The notes: generated by a model from the sequence alone, not told the origin. DNA of 64,000 nucleotides from Adineta ricciae (GCA_905250025.1 CAJNOJ010000006.1:310001-374000); one strand, 5' to 3'; shown: positions 49,916 through 63,619, counted from the stretch's first letter. Numbers and translations are program-made.

Positions 49916-51239
49916 CTAATAGCGAGCGTTTCCATATGACATTACGGGAGCAGTATGCTGAGGTGCATAGGCATAGGGTGTGGATGGGGCAATCATTTGA
50001 TGATTGTCTACTTTTTGTGGTACAAAAGTGTAGGGCGACCCTTGAGGTGCTTGAGGAGTAGGGATCCGAAGTGTTTGCTGAGGATTAAACATAGCATTGG
50101 ATGGCATCGTTGCATGGAAACAACCAGGTCCATGTACGTGTGTTTGGAAAGGGTAAACCATTGCTGTGCTTGTAGTTGTTGTTGTAGGTTGATGAGGAGG
50201 ATTGAAAGAAACGGTTGTTGTTTGAATTGGTTGCTGAGGTGCGTATGCACTAGTCACAGCATTTGCTGCTGCTTGCTGTGGATAGCATCCTCCAGACGGG
50301 TTACATGTCACTTGTTGAGGTTGAGGCTGAAGATAGGATTGAGCATGAGTAAAAGCTGGTTGAGCTGTTTGTTGCTGTTGTGATTGAGATTGAGCATAGA
50401 CTTGAGTAGGAGCAACGATCGGTTGTGTTTCTTGTTGTTGTTGTTGTTGTTCTCCTTCTTCCCCTTCTTCTATAATTTGCTGGTCTACTCCTCGATCGCG
50501 TTGCTGTGCTTTCAAACGTATTAACCTAAAAGAATTCGAGAGATCTTCGATTGGCAGTTTATTTTTACTACGTGTCATACTTCGATCGTGTGATAGGTTT
50601 TGATTTTCCTAGAATTTTTTCTCTGTTTATTATGCGAACTTTTTCTGGTGGTACTTCAATAATATTCTCGATTATTTGTGGCGGAGGACGACGAACGAAT
50701 ACGCGTTCGATCACCTTCGTTTCAGGTGATCGAAGTCGATGGTATACCCGTTTAACCTTGGGTGGTGGTGTTGGCAACCGATAGACTATAAGAAAAAGTT
50801 TATATTTTCACCAAGATGATCAATATCGGATAGGATACTTTCTCTTAGATGGCGGTCATTGATTCGTATAACGCCGAGTGGTTTACTTAAACTATCGATT
50901 TCGTCACCATCTTCACCGCCACTGGATGAACACGAAACTTCTTCGTAAACTGGCTGATGATTAGATGGTGCTACATGGTGGTATTGATGTCTCGTTTGAG
51001 GAAAAACAGAATTTTGATGTGCTGATTTCGATTTCTGTACGATCGGCCGTTCCCGCGTTACCAATCGCCCAACGTATTCATAATCAGATGGTGCAGGAGA
51101 TCTACAGAGAAATACATCGGTAAACATCTATCAGGAGAGAGCTGCAGGAGACAAACTTCAATTTATTGGATGAACTTTGTTGAGTGGATGCCGATGATGA
51201 TATCGAAGGCGAGTGGCTCACATATCTTGAGTGTCGCAT
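49916..51239 (-). CDS. Pro/Gln-rich protein with an alveolin-like charged core
   Basis: Exons 51157-51239, 50839-51101, 50581-50785 and 49916-50525 (minus) give 386 aa. The N-terminus is Ser-rich (MRHSRYVSHSPSISSSAS). The middle (residues about 115-185) is charged with alternating Val/Ile and Pro: PTPPPKVKRVYHRLRSPETK, VIERVFVRRPPPQIIENI and IEVPPEKVRIINREK. This resembles the EKxVEVP-type repeats of alveolin/articulin cytoskeletal proteins, but only loosely. The C-terminal half is Gln/Pro/Thr/Tyr-rich and ends PVMSYGNARY, likely disordered. The donor of intron 2 is ambiguous: GTATCC (53 nt) is preferred over GTGAAA (26 nt). A cytoskeletal role is a guess. Confidence 0.7.
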
Positions 51240-52084
51240 GATAAGTACCGATGAACAAACTAAATATGACTGATATGTTCAAGTTTTTTTGTGTAGGTAT
51301 AAATCACAGTAAAAGAAATGGTAGATATCGGAAGGTCATATGTAGATACGGTCGACTGAACAGCATAGCGTATAGTCATTATCGATCGATGGCCTTTTCC
51401 ACATTTGCTACACGAGCCATGTTTAATTTTCTTTTACAGATATAAACGATTAAAGTATCTATTGAATATATCTATCTATTATCGAATAAAGATGGTCTGA
51501 TTAATCATCGATGCAGTCGCCTGGGTAGGTCGTCGAATTGGTAACGCCTTTCGATCTACTCCTCAAATAACAGGAGCGGCAGCTGCATCAGAACAACGAA
51601 CATGACTAATGTCTGGAGGTGGTAATTGTTCAGTGAAGACTAAACCTCGACGTCACGAAGAGAAGCCGTCTACATCAAATTATGCCACAGAAGAAGTTGT
51701 TAGTCGTAGTGCTGATGTTCGCCGTCGTCCATCGTAAAGAACAAACATTTGTTAGACATGTCGTAAGACTCGATACATTCAATTTGCTTCTCGATCATGA
51801 TTATGATATTCTAAGTCATAGACGAATGTCATAGGAATCGAATATCAAAACGCAGGTTGATCCATGTGTCTAATTATTACAACATGTCAGTTCTTTCATT
51901 TGATTTTTTTTTGTCATATACGTTCAACCTTCAATTTCACTTTTGCGTTCCTTTTCTATTAAAATAAATATTAAAAAATTCGATTAAATTTTCTTCGTTA
52001 ATAGAATTTTTCGTCTTCCAGATCGATGTATTCTTCTTGTCTAACAAAGAGACTAATCTCACCACACTATGTAAAACATAAGTA
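51240..52084. other. Region with unresolved short frames
   Basis: Two short plus-strand stretches look codon-like. One near 51510-51606, after the acceptor-like GATGCAG, reads AWVGRRIGNAFRSTPQITGA. The other is a 43-codon frame at about 51608-51739, starting MSGGGNCSVKTKPRRHEEK. They are in different frames and I could not join them. They may belong to a small gene or to lost exons of the TRMT2A-like gene. Confidence 0.35.
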
Positions 52085-54210
52085 ATGATCTTAGTCACCA
52101 ATGAATGCATACAGGTTAATTCTATTTAAGAAAACGTTTGTTTTCATCGGTACAGCCTTTTTCTGCTGTCGAACCTCCGCCTGAAAATCCACCAACATTT
52201 CTGACCACAGATGTATTACGTGATCCAAAACAGAGGTAGACACAACTGTTCACTAACGATTTTCTCAGATGTCGATCTCATCTGCAGTTTTCTTATTTCA
52301 GAGCTTTAGAATTGTATATGCCATATCGAAAAATTTCCTACGAGGAAGAATTAAAAGTTTGTTACAATGATTGTGCTGTTAATGAATGTACTCATTGGAG
52401 AAAATACTCTGTATAGCTCAAACAACGTCAAATTGAAAGTCGATTTCAAACAGTAGCGAAAACACTGTTCTACGATCGAACGCTGCACCCATCGATACGG
52501 AGACTAATTCGAACCAATGACGTCAATTTATGCCCTATTCGAGATATTCAACGAACTGTAATCTTTCGATAAAAGTTTAACTTCTTCATCACTCACTTTC
52601 GCTTTTCTTAGTCAGCAATGAGTGAATACCTATCGTCGTGTATTGCTGATCTCGGTAAAACACGAAACGGTGATTTAGCGCTTGGAATTGCTAATCGACC
52701 GATGCCAAATGACTACACTCGTAAGATTTCGCGTAGATTTGATTGCATTACTGAATTTCGTTTAGCGTCTACTGGTGAGGATAAGCAGATGATGTTTGTT
52801 TTACCCATCGACGATCTTGATATTTATAAAAAGCGTGATCGATTGATCGTTAAAGTAATTATTTAACATGAATATTCTTTTCACCGATTGTATTTTGCTC
52901 TTTTTTTTTATAGCATTATAACGATTTTCTCCAAAAAGAAGTCAAAGACATGTCTAATCTTGAATATGTCCTACATCATTGGCGACCAATACGTATCTAT
53001 ACAAATAAGAAGGATGAAAAGATCGTTGTTATCGGTTACCTCGAGCGCAAAAGTTACAAATCTGTAAGAATTTTTCTTTATCTTTCTGATTGACCTTTGT
53101 ATTTGATTCATTTCAATATAAACAGGACTGTGAAACCGCCAAGGAACGTTTACTTGCATACTTCGAACATGGTCCAGGACGAGAATGTCACATCGAACAC
53201 TTATATTTCGAACGGCGGTTTGTAATATTCGACGAGCCTTCTCTTCCGATGATATATTTGTCTTTAGCACTCAACGTTGGCCAATCATTGTCAATGAAGC
53301 GCACTATGATCACATTCTGGGTGATAAAAATTCAGCATTTACTTATGATCTTTTCGGATTGAAATTCGAACCGAATTTGCAATCTCACGGTATTCCGAAT
53401 ATAGCGGCATATGAAGCAACTTATGCTGAAATCTTAAAACTGTGCAATCTCGATCCGACATCGACAGTGTTTCTTCAATATTTTTCCGATCTTGGTTTGT
53501 TATTCTTGTCAAATCTCCAAAAAAAATATTGATATTTTTATAGGTACTCTTCCATTAGTTGCTGCTCAACATGTGGATCAATGCTACGGACTGGATCCGA
53601 GTCCATTTGCAATCAAAACTGCCATGAAAAGCCAGGAAAAATACCGTATTAATACATTTTCTAATTGATTTCGATTGTTATTATTATTCATATTTGTTTG
53701 TTTATTCTAGCGCATACGCAAGATGTGCAATTCCGAGTTTGTACAACAAAAGACGAGTTTAAAGCGATCTTGACAAACATCGAAAAGACGAAAAAGAAGA
53801 ATGCATCATTGACATGCGTCTTCGGACCACCGAGAAGCGAACTTGAACGGCAAGATTTACGACAAAGTACAGATAACGAACATAATCGATACCCGCAAGA
53901 TAATTTTGCTTATCAAATTAGATAAAAACCTTGTCAACGTTCTACGTGAATGCGATTTCATCGATCGATTAATCATTGTCAATCGCGGTATCAGTTCACC
54001 AGTGCTACATTTGCTCTACTGGTAAGCGATCGTCGTTTACAGATTAATCATGGGTATATTTGTTTGTGTTACTTTAGTTTGTCCGGTGGAGAAAGTACAA
54101 CGCATAAAATATCTGGCCCGCCATTCAAACCGGTGCTAATCATTCCGTTTGATGCTCATCCTCGTTCGGGGCTTTTGCCAGATTTTCTCACGATTTATGA
54201 ACGTGATTAA
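52085..54210 (+). CDS. Degenerate TRMT2A-like tRNA uracil-5-methyltransferase relative
   Basis: Eleven exons (52085-52114, 52156-52235, 52302-52356, 52417-52557, 52612-52854, 52914-53063, 53126-53217, 53268-53494, 53544-53645, 53711-54021, 54078-54210). The order of conserved stretches follows TRMT2A: MPYRKISYEEELKLKQRQIE, HWRPIRIYTNKKDEKIVVIG, YFEHGPGRECHIEHLYFE, AFTYDLFGLKFEPNL and GPPFKPVLIIPFDAHPRSGL ending in LTIYERD. The enzyme motifs are gone: the SAM motif VCCGTGTIGL reads YFSDLGTLPL, DPPRAG reads GPPRSE, and the catalytic SCNP cannot be found. Exon 10 also changes reading frame by one base near 53845, after GPPRSEL; without that shift the protein stops at 53925. All splice sites look intact. 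It is either a pseudogene or a dead paralogue with one sequence error. No RRM domain is seen. Confidence 0.65.
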
Positions 54211-54540
54211 ACAAAAAGAAATGTAGTGATGATGGATGAATAAAATTCATACAAAAAGATTAGATCAATTAGTACTAGCATCGTGATATCCAGCTTTTTC
54301 TGATACTTTCTTCATATGGAATCTTCATTTACAGGATAGATTGTCTTTAGTTACAAAATAAACATTTCTTTATAAAAACAATCAACAGGAGACAATAGAT
54401 CAATTATTGAATACTTTTCTCATATGTGTATTGCACTCGTTAGTGTTGAATATCAAATTGATCCTATTGATCATTGGTGAATATTGACTGAAGTGTTTTC
54501 TTTTATACTTTTTTATTGAAAAAAGCGAAAAATAAATTTT
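54211..54540. other. Convergent 3' flanks
   Basis: Contains GAATAAAATTC (about 54238) and ACAAAATAAAC (about 54353), possible plus-strand polyadenylation signals. No gene is seen. Confidence 0.5.
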
Positions 54541-57500
54541 CTAAGAGCTAGCCTTATTTTGATCTAAATTAAGTATATCATCCACACTTTGTTGGACACT
54601 TTCTCCAGCTGTCTTTTCCTCATTGTCATCTGATATTTTGTCGTTAGCTTCTTCTTCTTCTGACGTGGTACTTTCGACAAGTGTTGGTTGCGTCGTTGTC
54701 GTTGTTGTTGTTGTGGTTGTTGTTGTGGTTGTTTCTGTAGGTCTTGTACGTTCTCGAACAATTTCATCTGCTTCTTCTGCTTCTGCTTGAACTTCTTCAG
54801 GTGTTCTCGAACCTTTTCGATTTGTTCCTAGAATATTTGCTGCATCTTCTTGAATAATCTCGGAAATTGTTCGAAGTCGCGGAGGCGGAGGACTTGCGGT
54901 AGTTGTTTCAGTTTCAACGATCGGTGGAGCGTCTGTTGTAACAGCAGGAGTCGGAGGTGGAACTAATGTGCGTTTATTCTTAGTTTTAACTTCTTTACCG
55001 ATTATTTGAAATTGTTTCTTATTTTTATTCTTTTTCGAATCAACGCCAATCTTTGGTTTAGTTAGATTTGCGTTATTATTAGGACGTTTTTTTGGTGCTT
55101 CATCTGCCGATCGTTTCGGTAAGCTAACATGTTGTTTTAACGGCTTTTCTTCTTCTTCTTCTTCTCCTTCGTCTCTGGATGGCGTAGGGGGTGATGGTGG
55201 TACTTGTAAAGGTGGTAATGAGGGTTTTTTATATAAGACTTTCATTGTTTCATCGACACGTCGTTCGGTTGCTTTATCATCTGCGCCTAATTTCGTTACA
55301 CGACCATGTATAAATTGTTTTGCTTTCTGTTCTTTCTTTGTTTTCAATTTTTTCTTCGAGGGTTTCTTGGCTTTTTTCGACTTTGTCGTCGTCGTCGCTG
55401 CCTTTGTTGTTGCTGTCGGTACTATCTGATTGGTATTGTCTTTGTTACAGAAGGAAAATGTGACAGGTAGTGGTAGGAGACAAATAGATTTTTTGGCCGG
55501 TGGTATAAGACCGAAAAGAATATACGATGAACCGCGACGAAAGTATTCCATGAATGGTGTTTCGTCAATATCATCGATATTGAGGATCTTTTCAATCGAC
55601 TCTTCGACTTGTTTGATGATCTTTTCTTTCTTTTTTCCTTTGGATGAGACTTTTTTCGGACGTTTTTCACGCTGACTGTCAACTGAAGACGCATCCTTTG
55701 CTGAATCCAATTTTCGTCGAATTCGATAGCTAAAATATGAAAGAAATCCATATTGTTTATGGAAATTATACAACTAACCGATATTTCCATCCGACAGCTC
55801 TTTGTTCTGGCGTTAAATGTGCTAGTTTCGGATCGACCTGTTCATGAACTGGTGTTTTATCTGTTTGTTTACCTTTGAACGCTTTCGATTTGTCCTGTTT
55901 CTGTGCTTCACGCATCTTCGACAACCGATATCGATATTCCCAACCCGCCGACTTCTTCTTCTCAATAGGCTTTTGTTCAATGGGTTGCGTTCCTTTCTTT
56001 TCCACTGGTTTCCTCTTTGAGTCAACGGTTTTCTTCTCACGTTTACCACCTAATGTTGCGATATCGAATGGCTTTCCAGTCACTAAATAGTCATTATAGA
56101 AACTGCATCGAATGAAGAAATCTGATGAACAACTTACGTGCTTGTTGGTGTTTCAAATCATCAAGTTTTCGACGGATACGATAACGATACGCCCAACCGA
56201 CACGCCGACCTTCAGCATTCACTTGCCGTAATTCACTGTCAAGTTCTTCTTCGTTTTCGACCGGTTTACTTATGTTAGCTTGCTTGTGTTTTTCTTCACG
56301 GCGTGTTTTGCGTTTTTCTTCTTCATCATTGACGAACTCTCCTCGTCGTTTAGCTTCATTCATCCGACTAATTCGATATCGATAACGCCAACCGACATGA
56401 GGCTTATTTTCCTAAAAGCAGATCGGCAATGATATTCTTCCATTCGATCACTTTCATTCTTACTTGTGCAGCTGCTTCTTTTTGTTTCTTCACTTCTTCA
56501 GGATCAGGTGCAAATGGTTTGTCTAAAACACGCTTTCGTCTTCCACTCAATTCTTGAGGTGTTTTACGTTTGATCGCCTGTAAACCCAGTTTTAAACGTT
56601 CTTGATCTTCGCGAATATTTTCACGTAATGCATCAATGTAACGAGACACACGATAACGAAATTGCCAACCGACGCGAGGTTTGAATAAGCCGCGATCATA
56701 TGAGTTCACGATAGCAATTGGATCGGTCAGTTCTTCAAATGTTTTCATTTGACGACGTGTATTTGTTTGATGCTGGTGATCATTGCCACTCTCTACTTGA
56801 GCGCTTTTCTCTTTATGTTTGCTTTTCGAAGCTAACAGTTGACGTTTAGGAATAAAATTTTCGGTTATTAATACGGAATCGACAATATCTGGATTAGATC
56901 TATATGTATAAAGGGGAGGTGAGTATTTACAGACGGGTTATTAATTTTGTTTTCTTTTGGAATTATCTACCTGAAAGACTGAAAATGTTTTGTTTCATGA
57001 AAATAAAAAATAAAATGATGTGCAGACATGTATGGACACTGAAACAGCTTTCATTCAGAAGGGAAATTCTACTATATGTTCAATAACGGACTGAGATCGA
57101 AAACATATAGCAGAACGTTGACTAGAAGAGTCTACACGAAAGAGATATCTTTTCCAGAGAAGAAAAAGTTAAAATCAAAACTTTCCTCCTCGAGAAAACT
57201 GATTAACCATTCGTGTTACAACTACCAATCCACTAAGAAGCAATGGCACATTTCAAGCATCTTATACTTACATTCTCTTGTCGAGTTCGCTGGAATCCTC
57301 CGAAGTAGAATATCCAAGCAACTTTCGTTTTGGAACTTTGGCGTTATTCTTTACGTTCGACTTTTTCGACTGTTGTTTCGATTTGTCTTCACTCTTGTTA
57401 GCACCTTTGCTTTTCTTACCAGTACGCTTCATTTTTTGAGCATTCAAATAACGTGATATACGATAACGATATGCCCAGCCAACCTTTGGTTTCGCTGCAT

Positions 57501-58836
57501 CTGGCGTGCTTTTTGACTTAGCCTTTTTATCTTTAGCAGTATTCGATTTCGAAGGAGTTATCTGTCTGTTTGTTTTGACAGACAGTAATTGACGTTTTGA
57601 AATACTTGCTGCAGCATATGCCCAATTATCATTATTATCAGCTGTTTCAATCGATTGTTCGTCGTTCCAATTCAGATCAAATGCATGGATCTCAGTCTGA
57701 TTGGAATTCATTTCATCGTCGTCAACAATGGTTAATAATTTTCGAGAATGATGATGATGATGTTGTTGTTGATCTTGGGCTATGTCAATAACGTGATTTT
57801 CATCGCGATGTTCATCGTTGAGCGAATCATCAGATAGTTGAAACATATTCTTAACGAAATGCAGAGCTCGGTTAACTACCGATTCAGTATCATTTTCTGC
57901 TTGTTCATCATCGATATCGAATGCTTTCGTCGGACGTTCAACAACAGGAGATGATTCCGATTTCTGATCACGTTTCGATTTTGCATTCGTTGCTGATGAT
58001 GATAGTGGCGGTGGTGATGAAATTTTGATTGGTGTTGCATCAACCGCCGGCGTAAAGGGACGATTGTCATTTGTCTTCGTGTTTACGACTTTGACTGGTT
58101 TCTTTTCGGCAAAATTCATTTCTTTTGTTGCCTTTGCCTTCTTCTCATTGATTGGTGAAGACGCATCTCCAGCTGCAGACTTTTTCTTAATATTTCTTGT
58201 TTCTTCATCGTTATCGCTCTCAAACTTGGAAAATACTGTTGATTTACTCGATTTCGCTTTCTTGCTCTTCTTTTCATCGATTGTGTCTGTAACAGTATCA
58301 AGCTGAAGTAATGCTCGACAGCGATTAAGTTCCTCCTCATCGATAGCTACTAATTCATGACTTTTAGTAGTTGCCGATGATTTATGTTGAGTAGAATCTT
58401 TCTTCTTAGCGGATTTTTTGTGTTCTGACGAAGAACGCTTGTGTTTTTTCTTCTCCTTTTCACCATGCAGTTTCGGTTTAAGTAAATGAGTATAAGATCG
58501 ACCTTTATGAACACGTGGAGTGGATGAATCTGGCCGAATGTAGGAGACGAGACCATTGGATTCACTTGTGCGTGCATATTTAGGTGGCGATGATGGTGGC
58601 ACAGACACTTTCGAAGATGAAGAAATCTGAGGAGATTTCTTCTCTCCTTTCAACAAATCTGATCCACCAAATAATAATAAACGACGAGACGTTGGACATT
58701 GATTATCAAACTAAAGTATGACATTAATCTTGATACTCTTTTTATTATCCAAACGAATTTTACTTACTTCGGTTGGATCAGCTCTGGACAGTAGTATAAA
58801 TAAAATAAACACAAAATAAAATAGGGAAAGTTCCAT
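54541..58836 (-). CDS. Secreted Lys-rich protein with six VGWxYRYRISR repeats
   Basis: Six exons (58768-58836, 57272-58710, 56464-56899, 56138-56411, 55779-56082, 54541-55729; minus) give 1236 aa. Exon 1 is a signal peptide (MELSLFYFVFILFILLSRA). A long Lys/Ser/Glu-rich, disordered body follows. Six copies of a 17-residue repeat occur: PKVGWAYRYRISRYLNAQK, PRVGWQFRYRVSRYIDALR, PHVGWRYRYRISRMNEAKR, RRVGWAYRYRIRRKLDDLK, SAGWEYRYRLSKMREAQK and AVGWKYRYRIRRKLDSAK. The last is split by an intron after YR. Several [KR][RK][QKL]LL sites (SRRLLLFG, SRKLLTIV, KRQLLSVK, KRKLLGYS, KRQLLASK) also recur. The C-terminal exon has Thr runs and an acidic end. No known domain is recognised. It could be an extracellular matrix or cuticle protein, or a precursor cut at basic sites; both are inference. 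All junctions keep phase. Confidence 0.8.
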
Positions 58837-60236
58837 GTTATGTTGACTAATAATATCTAGTGATACACATAAATATCTTTCCCTCAATATAAAAAAGCAA
58901 AATAAGACGTTGACTACTGTATTTACTGTTATTTATTGTTGACAGAGACTAACAATGATCATATCATCAAGTCTGTTTGATATAACAGCCAACCTTGTTC
59001 GCCGGTTGATCGATAAGATAGAAAAGTTTTCTTGCCTTTTCCTTTAGTATCTATACGTCTTTCTTTTCTTCTCTTCTATTCTTGTCTTCTTATTTTCTTT
59101 GTACAATAATAATATTTCTGTCCTATAACTGCATATACAATTTCGCCAAGAACTTGATAAATGCGAGAGGAAAATATTGCCAGAATACGTTTTTTATGGT
59201 TAATTGGATAAATCTTAGCGTCAATCGATTAAGTGCGTCGGTATGATCAGGAGACAATAATATGATACCTATCGTTCCAACAATAGAAAAATATTTCCTA
59301 TTGTTCCGATTGCGATTCAAGATAACTACAGATGAAGTCTATTTCTAACACAAGTTGTTGAAAGATTCGAAGAAGCCGAAGAAGAAAAGAAACGAACGAG
59401 CGATGAGTGATAATATGACTGAATAAAAAGACAGAAAATCTCAAGTTGGATTATTTTATCTAGTTTTGTTGCTCTTTTCTTTCTCCTACTCTTTGGATAT
59501 AATTATCGCATATCGTATCAGAAAGAAGAGAAGAAAAAAGAAACCTTGGACGTCAGTGAAGGAAGAGCAAAAGGAGGTCTTGTGGTTTTACCATCATTCT
59601 TCCGTCAGTCGCGTATCCTACTACTACTACTACTACTAACAACAACAACAACTGGTTTAGTCTCAGCTGGGAATTCATCAGAACCTGTCTGCAAAGATGT
59701 CTCTACGACCTGGAAACCGTATAAAGATTAAAGCAGAGAAAAAGAAGCTAAAAAAACACTTCATAGGATAATAGATGATGCATCCGAACACAAATATTGA
59801 TATGCACTATATGAGGAGGGAGATGCATTTTCTTTTCGGCGTACGCCACCAATGAATCGATGTATGCATGGTCTATACTAGACACCATTGAAGCGTGGCA
59901 AGTAAATTGTACAAATCACTGGTATACTACCTACACGAGCACCTTGTATAGATGCCTGTTATAATAAAAATACGATCATAATTGATAACAGGGGAAAAGT
60001 TGTTTTTTGTTATTTTTCACAGTTAAAATGATTAGATATTAATGAATCTTTCAACGTACATACAGTGAGATTTATTTATTTATTTCATAACATACAAAAG
60101 CTTATCAGCACTGACATACATGTCGTAAAAGGAAGAAGACGACGAAAAAAATAATGCGAGTGGAAGAATAACTGACATTGATTGACGAAAAAAAAGCCAT
60201 GGAGATGTAATAGAGTAAAAGATGTAAAATGAAAAG
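58837..60236. other. Intergenic region
   Basis: About 1.4 kb. A (CTA)n run with leucine-like frame at about 59618-59640 sits in an open frame without ATG (59546-59731), not called as a gene. Nothing else is supported. Confidence 0.5.
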
Positions 60237-62229
<1,993 letters not shown>

Positions 62230-62439
62230 CTGAAAACGAAATGATTATCTTCTGAAACGAAGTAGAGCGAATATTCCAGATCCATAATCTATACTTGATT
62301 GTAAACAGACAAAACATTTATTTTTTTTCCTCAACGAATGTTGATCTTCAAATCGGAAAGGTGAAAAAATCATACTTTTTTTTCTCTAAACAACAAAACT
62401 GATGAAAATATTCCTAGTCATATATATAGCCTTTGTGAA

Positions 62440-62661
62440 TTAGACTTCTTCTCCGCATTCAAATCGAACAAAATCATTGACGGTCAAGTGATTTTCATTA
62501 AGAAAGATTTCAACGGTTTTCTTTTTATCATCGGTATGCATCCATTTTTGGTAGAGTAGGCGATTTTCATCGATTCCTAGTTGTTTTTGTTCATTTAAAC
62601 CGATTGTTTTCGAACGTGCAGCAACAATGTGTTGAGCGATTAAGCGTCCAAATTGTTTCGT
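62440..62661 (-). pseudogene. TSFM: Orphan last exon of mitochondrial elongation factor Ts
   Basis: A 73-codon open exon with acceptor CTCTCCCTAG and a normal stop. It matches the C-terminus of mitochondrial EF-Ts: KQFGRLIAQHIVAARSKTIG and a closing NDFVRFECGEEV, like the usual DFVRFECGEG ending. No other EF-Ts exon is found in the 290 bp before the divergent CDO gene or on the minus strand beyond it to the window end. Either the rest lies outside the window, with CDO inside a long intron, or this is a relic fragment. The sequence itself shows no stop or frame break, so a still-working gene with a very long intron is not excluded. Confidence 0.6.
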
Positions 62662-62953
62662 CTAGGGAGAGAGAAAAAAAAGAGATAAATCCTTGAACTT
62701 TTTCTCTGGTTATGGTTCGTCAATAATATTGATTAAATTTCATCTTTTTTTCTATTAGATTTGAGATTAGATTGTCTTACATGCACGTAGGATATAGGAA
62801 AGGGTGTGTTTAGATAAGGTTATGAATATTCGATATAAACAAAACGAAAAGATTAATCCGTGAAAAGAGAACGCGGAAGAAAGTAGAGCTATATTTTCTC
62901 TCCTTTCAATAAATAGGATATTCAACTCAAGTTGTAATCAATCCAAAGGTAAT
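62662..62953. promoter_or_regulatory. Upstream region of cysteine dioxygenase
   Basis: Intergenic, between the EF-Ts exon and CDO. It contains TATAAAC at about 62836, a candidate core promoter element. No coding exon is recognised. Confidence 0.35.
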
Positions 62954-63619
62954 ATGACAGAAACACTTAGCAATACGTATACAAACGTTGGCAACGATAT
63001 TCAATCAGTGCGTGGCAAATATGTTGATAATACGGCACATTTATCAACTGAGCCCAAGTCATTGACTGAACTGATCGAATTGATCTACCAGGCATTCGCA
63101 ACTAATGAGGTCAATATCGATTATGTTCATACAATAATGCGCAACTACAAAGGTAACATGAGAGAATGGGCGCCGTATTTGAAATTTCAACCAAACAAGT
63201 ATACAAGAAATTTGGTTGATGCTGGAAATGGTAAATTCAATTTGATGATCTTGTGCTGGGCTGAAAGTCAGGGTTCATCGATACACAACCATACGAACTC
63301 GCATTGTTTTATGAAATGTATTCAAGGTTCAATGATTGAAACGAAATATGCTTGGCCAAAGGAAGGAAGCGAGAATGAAGAAGACGCGATGCGTGTCATT
63401 AGTCGGTCGGAATTAAAAGAGGGAATGGTTGCTTATATTCACGACTCCATCGGACTCCATCGTGTCGAAAATCCAAGTCATACAGATACAGCTGTTTCAT
63501 TACATCTGTATGTTCCACCGTATGATCATTGCAATGTATTTGATGAGCGTACTGGTCGAACAAATGAAGCGAATGTTACATTCTATTCTATCGGTGGTCA
63601 ATTAACAGCAAATGAATAA
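62954..63619 (+). CDS. CDO1: Cysteine dioxygenase
   Basis: Single intronless frame of 221 aa, close to the animal length of about 200. It is a cupin-fold enzyme. The iron ligands are HxH in SSIHNHTNSHCFMKCIQG and the later His in IGLHRVENPS. The crosslink Cys (SHC) and the partner Tyr in SLHLYVPPYDHC are both present, as in the animal enzyme. MREWAPYLKFQPNKYTRNLV is typical of the N-terminal part. It oxidises cysteine to cysteine sulfinic acid, the first step toward taurine and sulfate, in the cytosol. A TATAAAC (62836-62842) lies about 115 bp before the ATG. Absence of introns stands out among intron-rich neighbours. Confidence 0.93.
   Translation: MTETLSNTYTNVGNDIQSVRGKYVDNTAHLSTEPKSLTELIELIYQAFATNEVNIDYVHTIMRNYKGNMREWAPYLKFQPNKYTRNLVDAGNGKFNLMILCWAESQGSSIHNHTNSHCFMKCIQGSMIETKYAWPKEGSENEEDAMRVISRSELKEGMVAYIHDSIGLHRVENPSHTDTAVSLHLYVPPYDHCNVFDERTGRTNEANVTFYSIGGQLTANE

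Noticed and set aside
59546-59731. Small secreted protein with Leu/Thr run
   Set aside because: The frame has no ATG and depends on a (CTA)n microsatellite.
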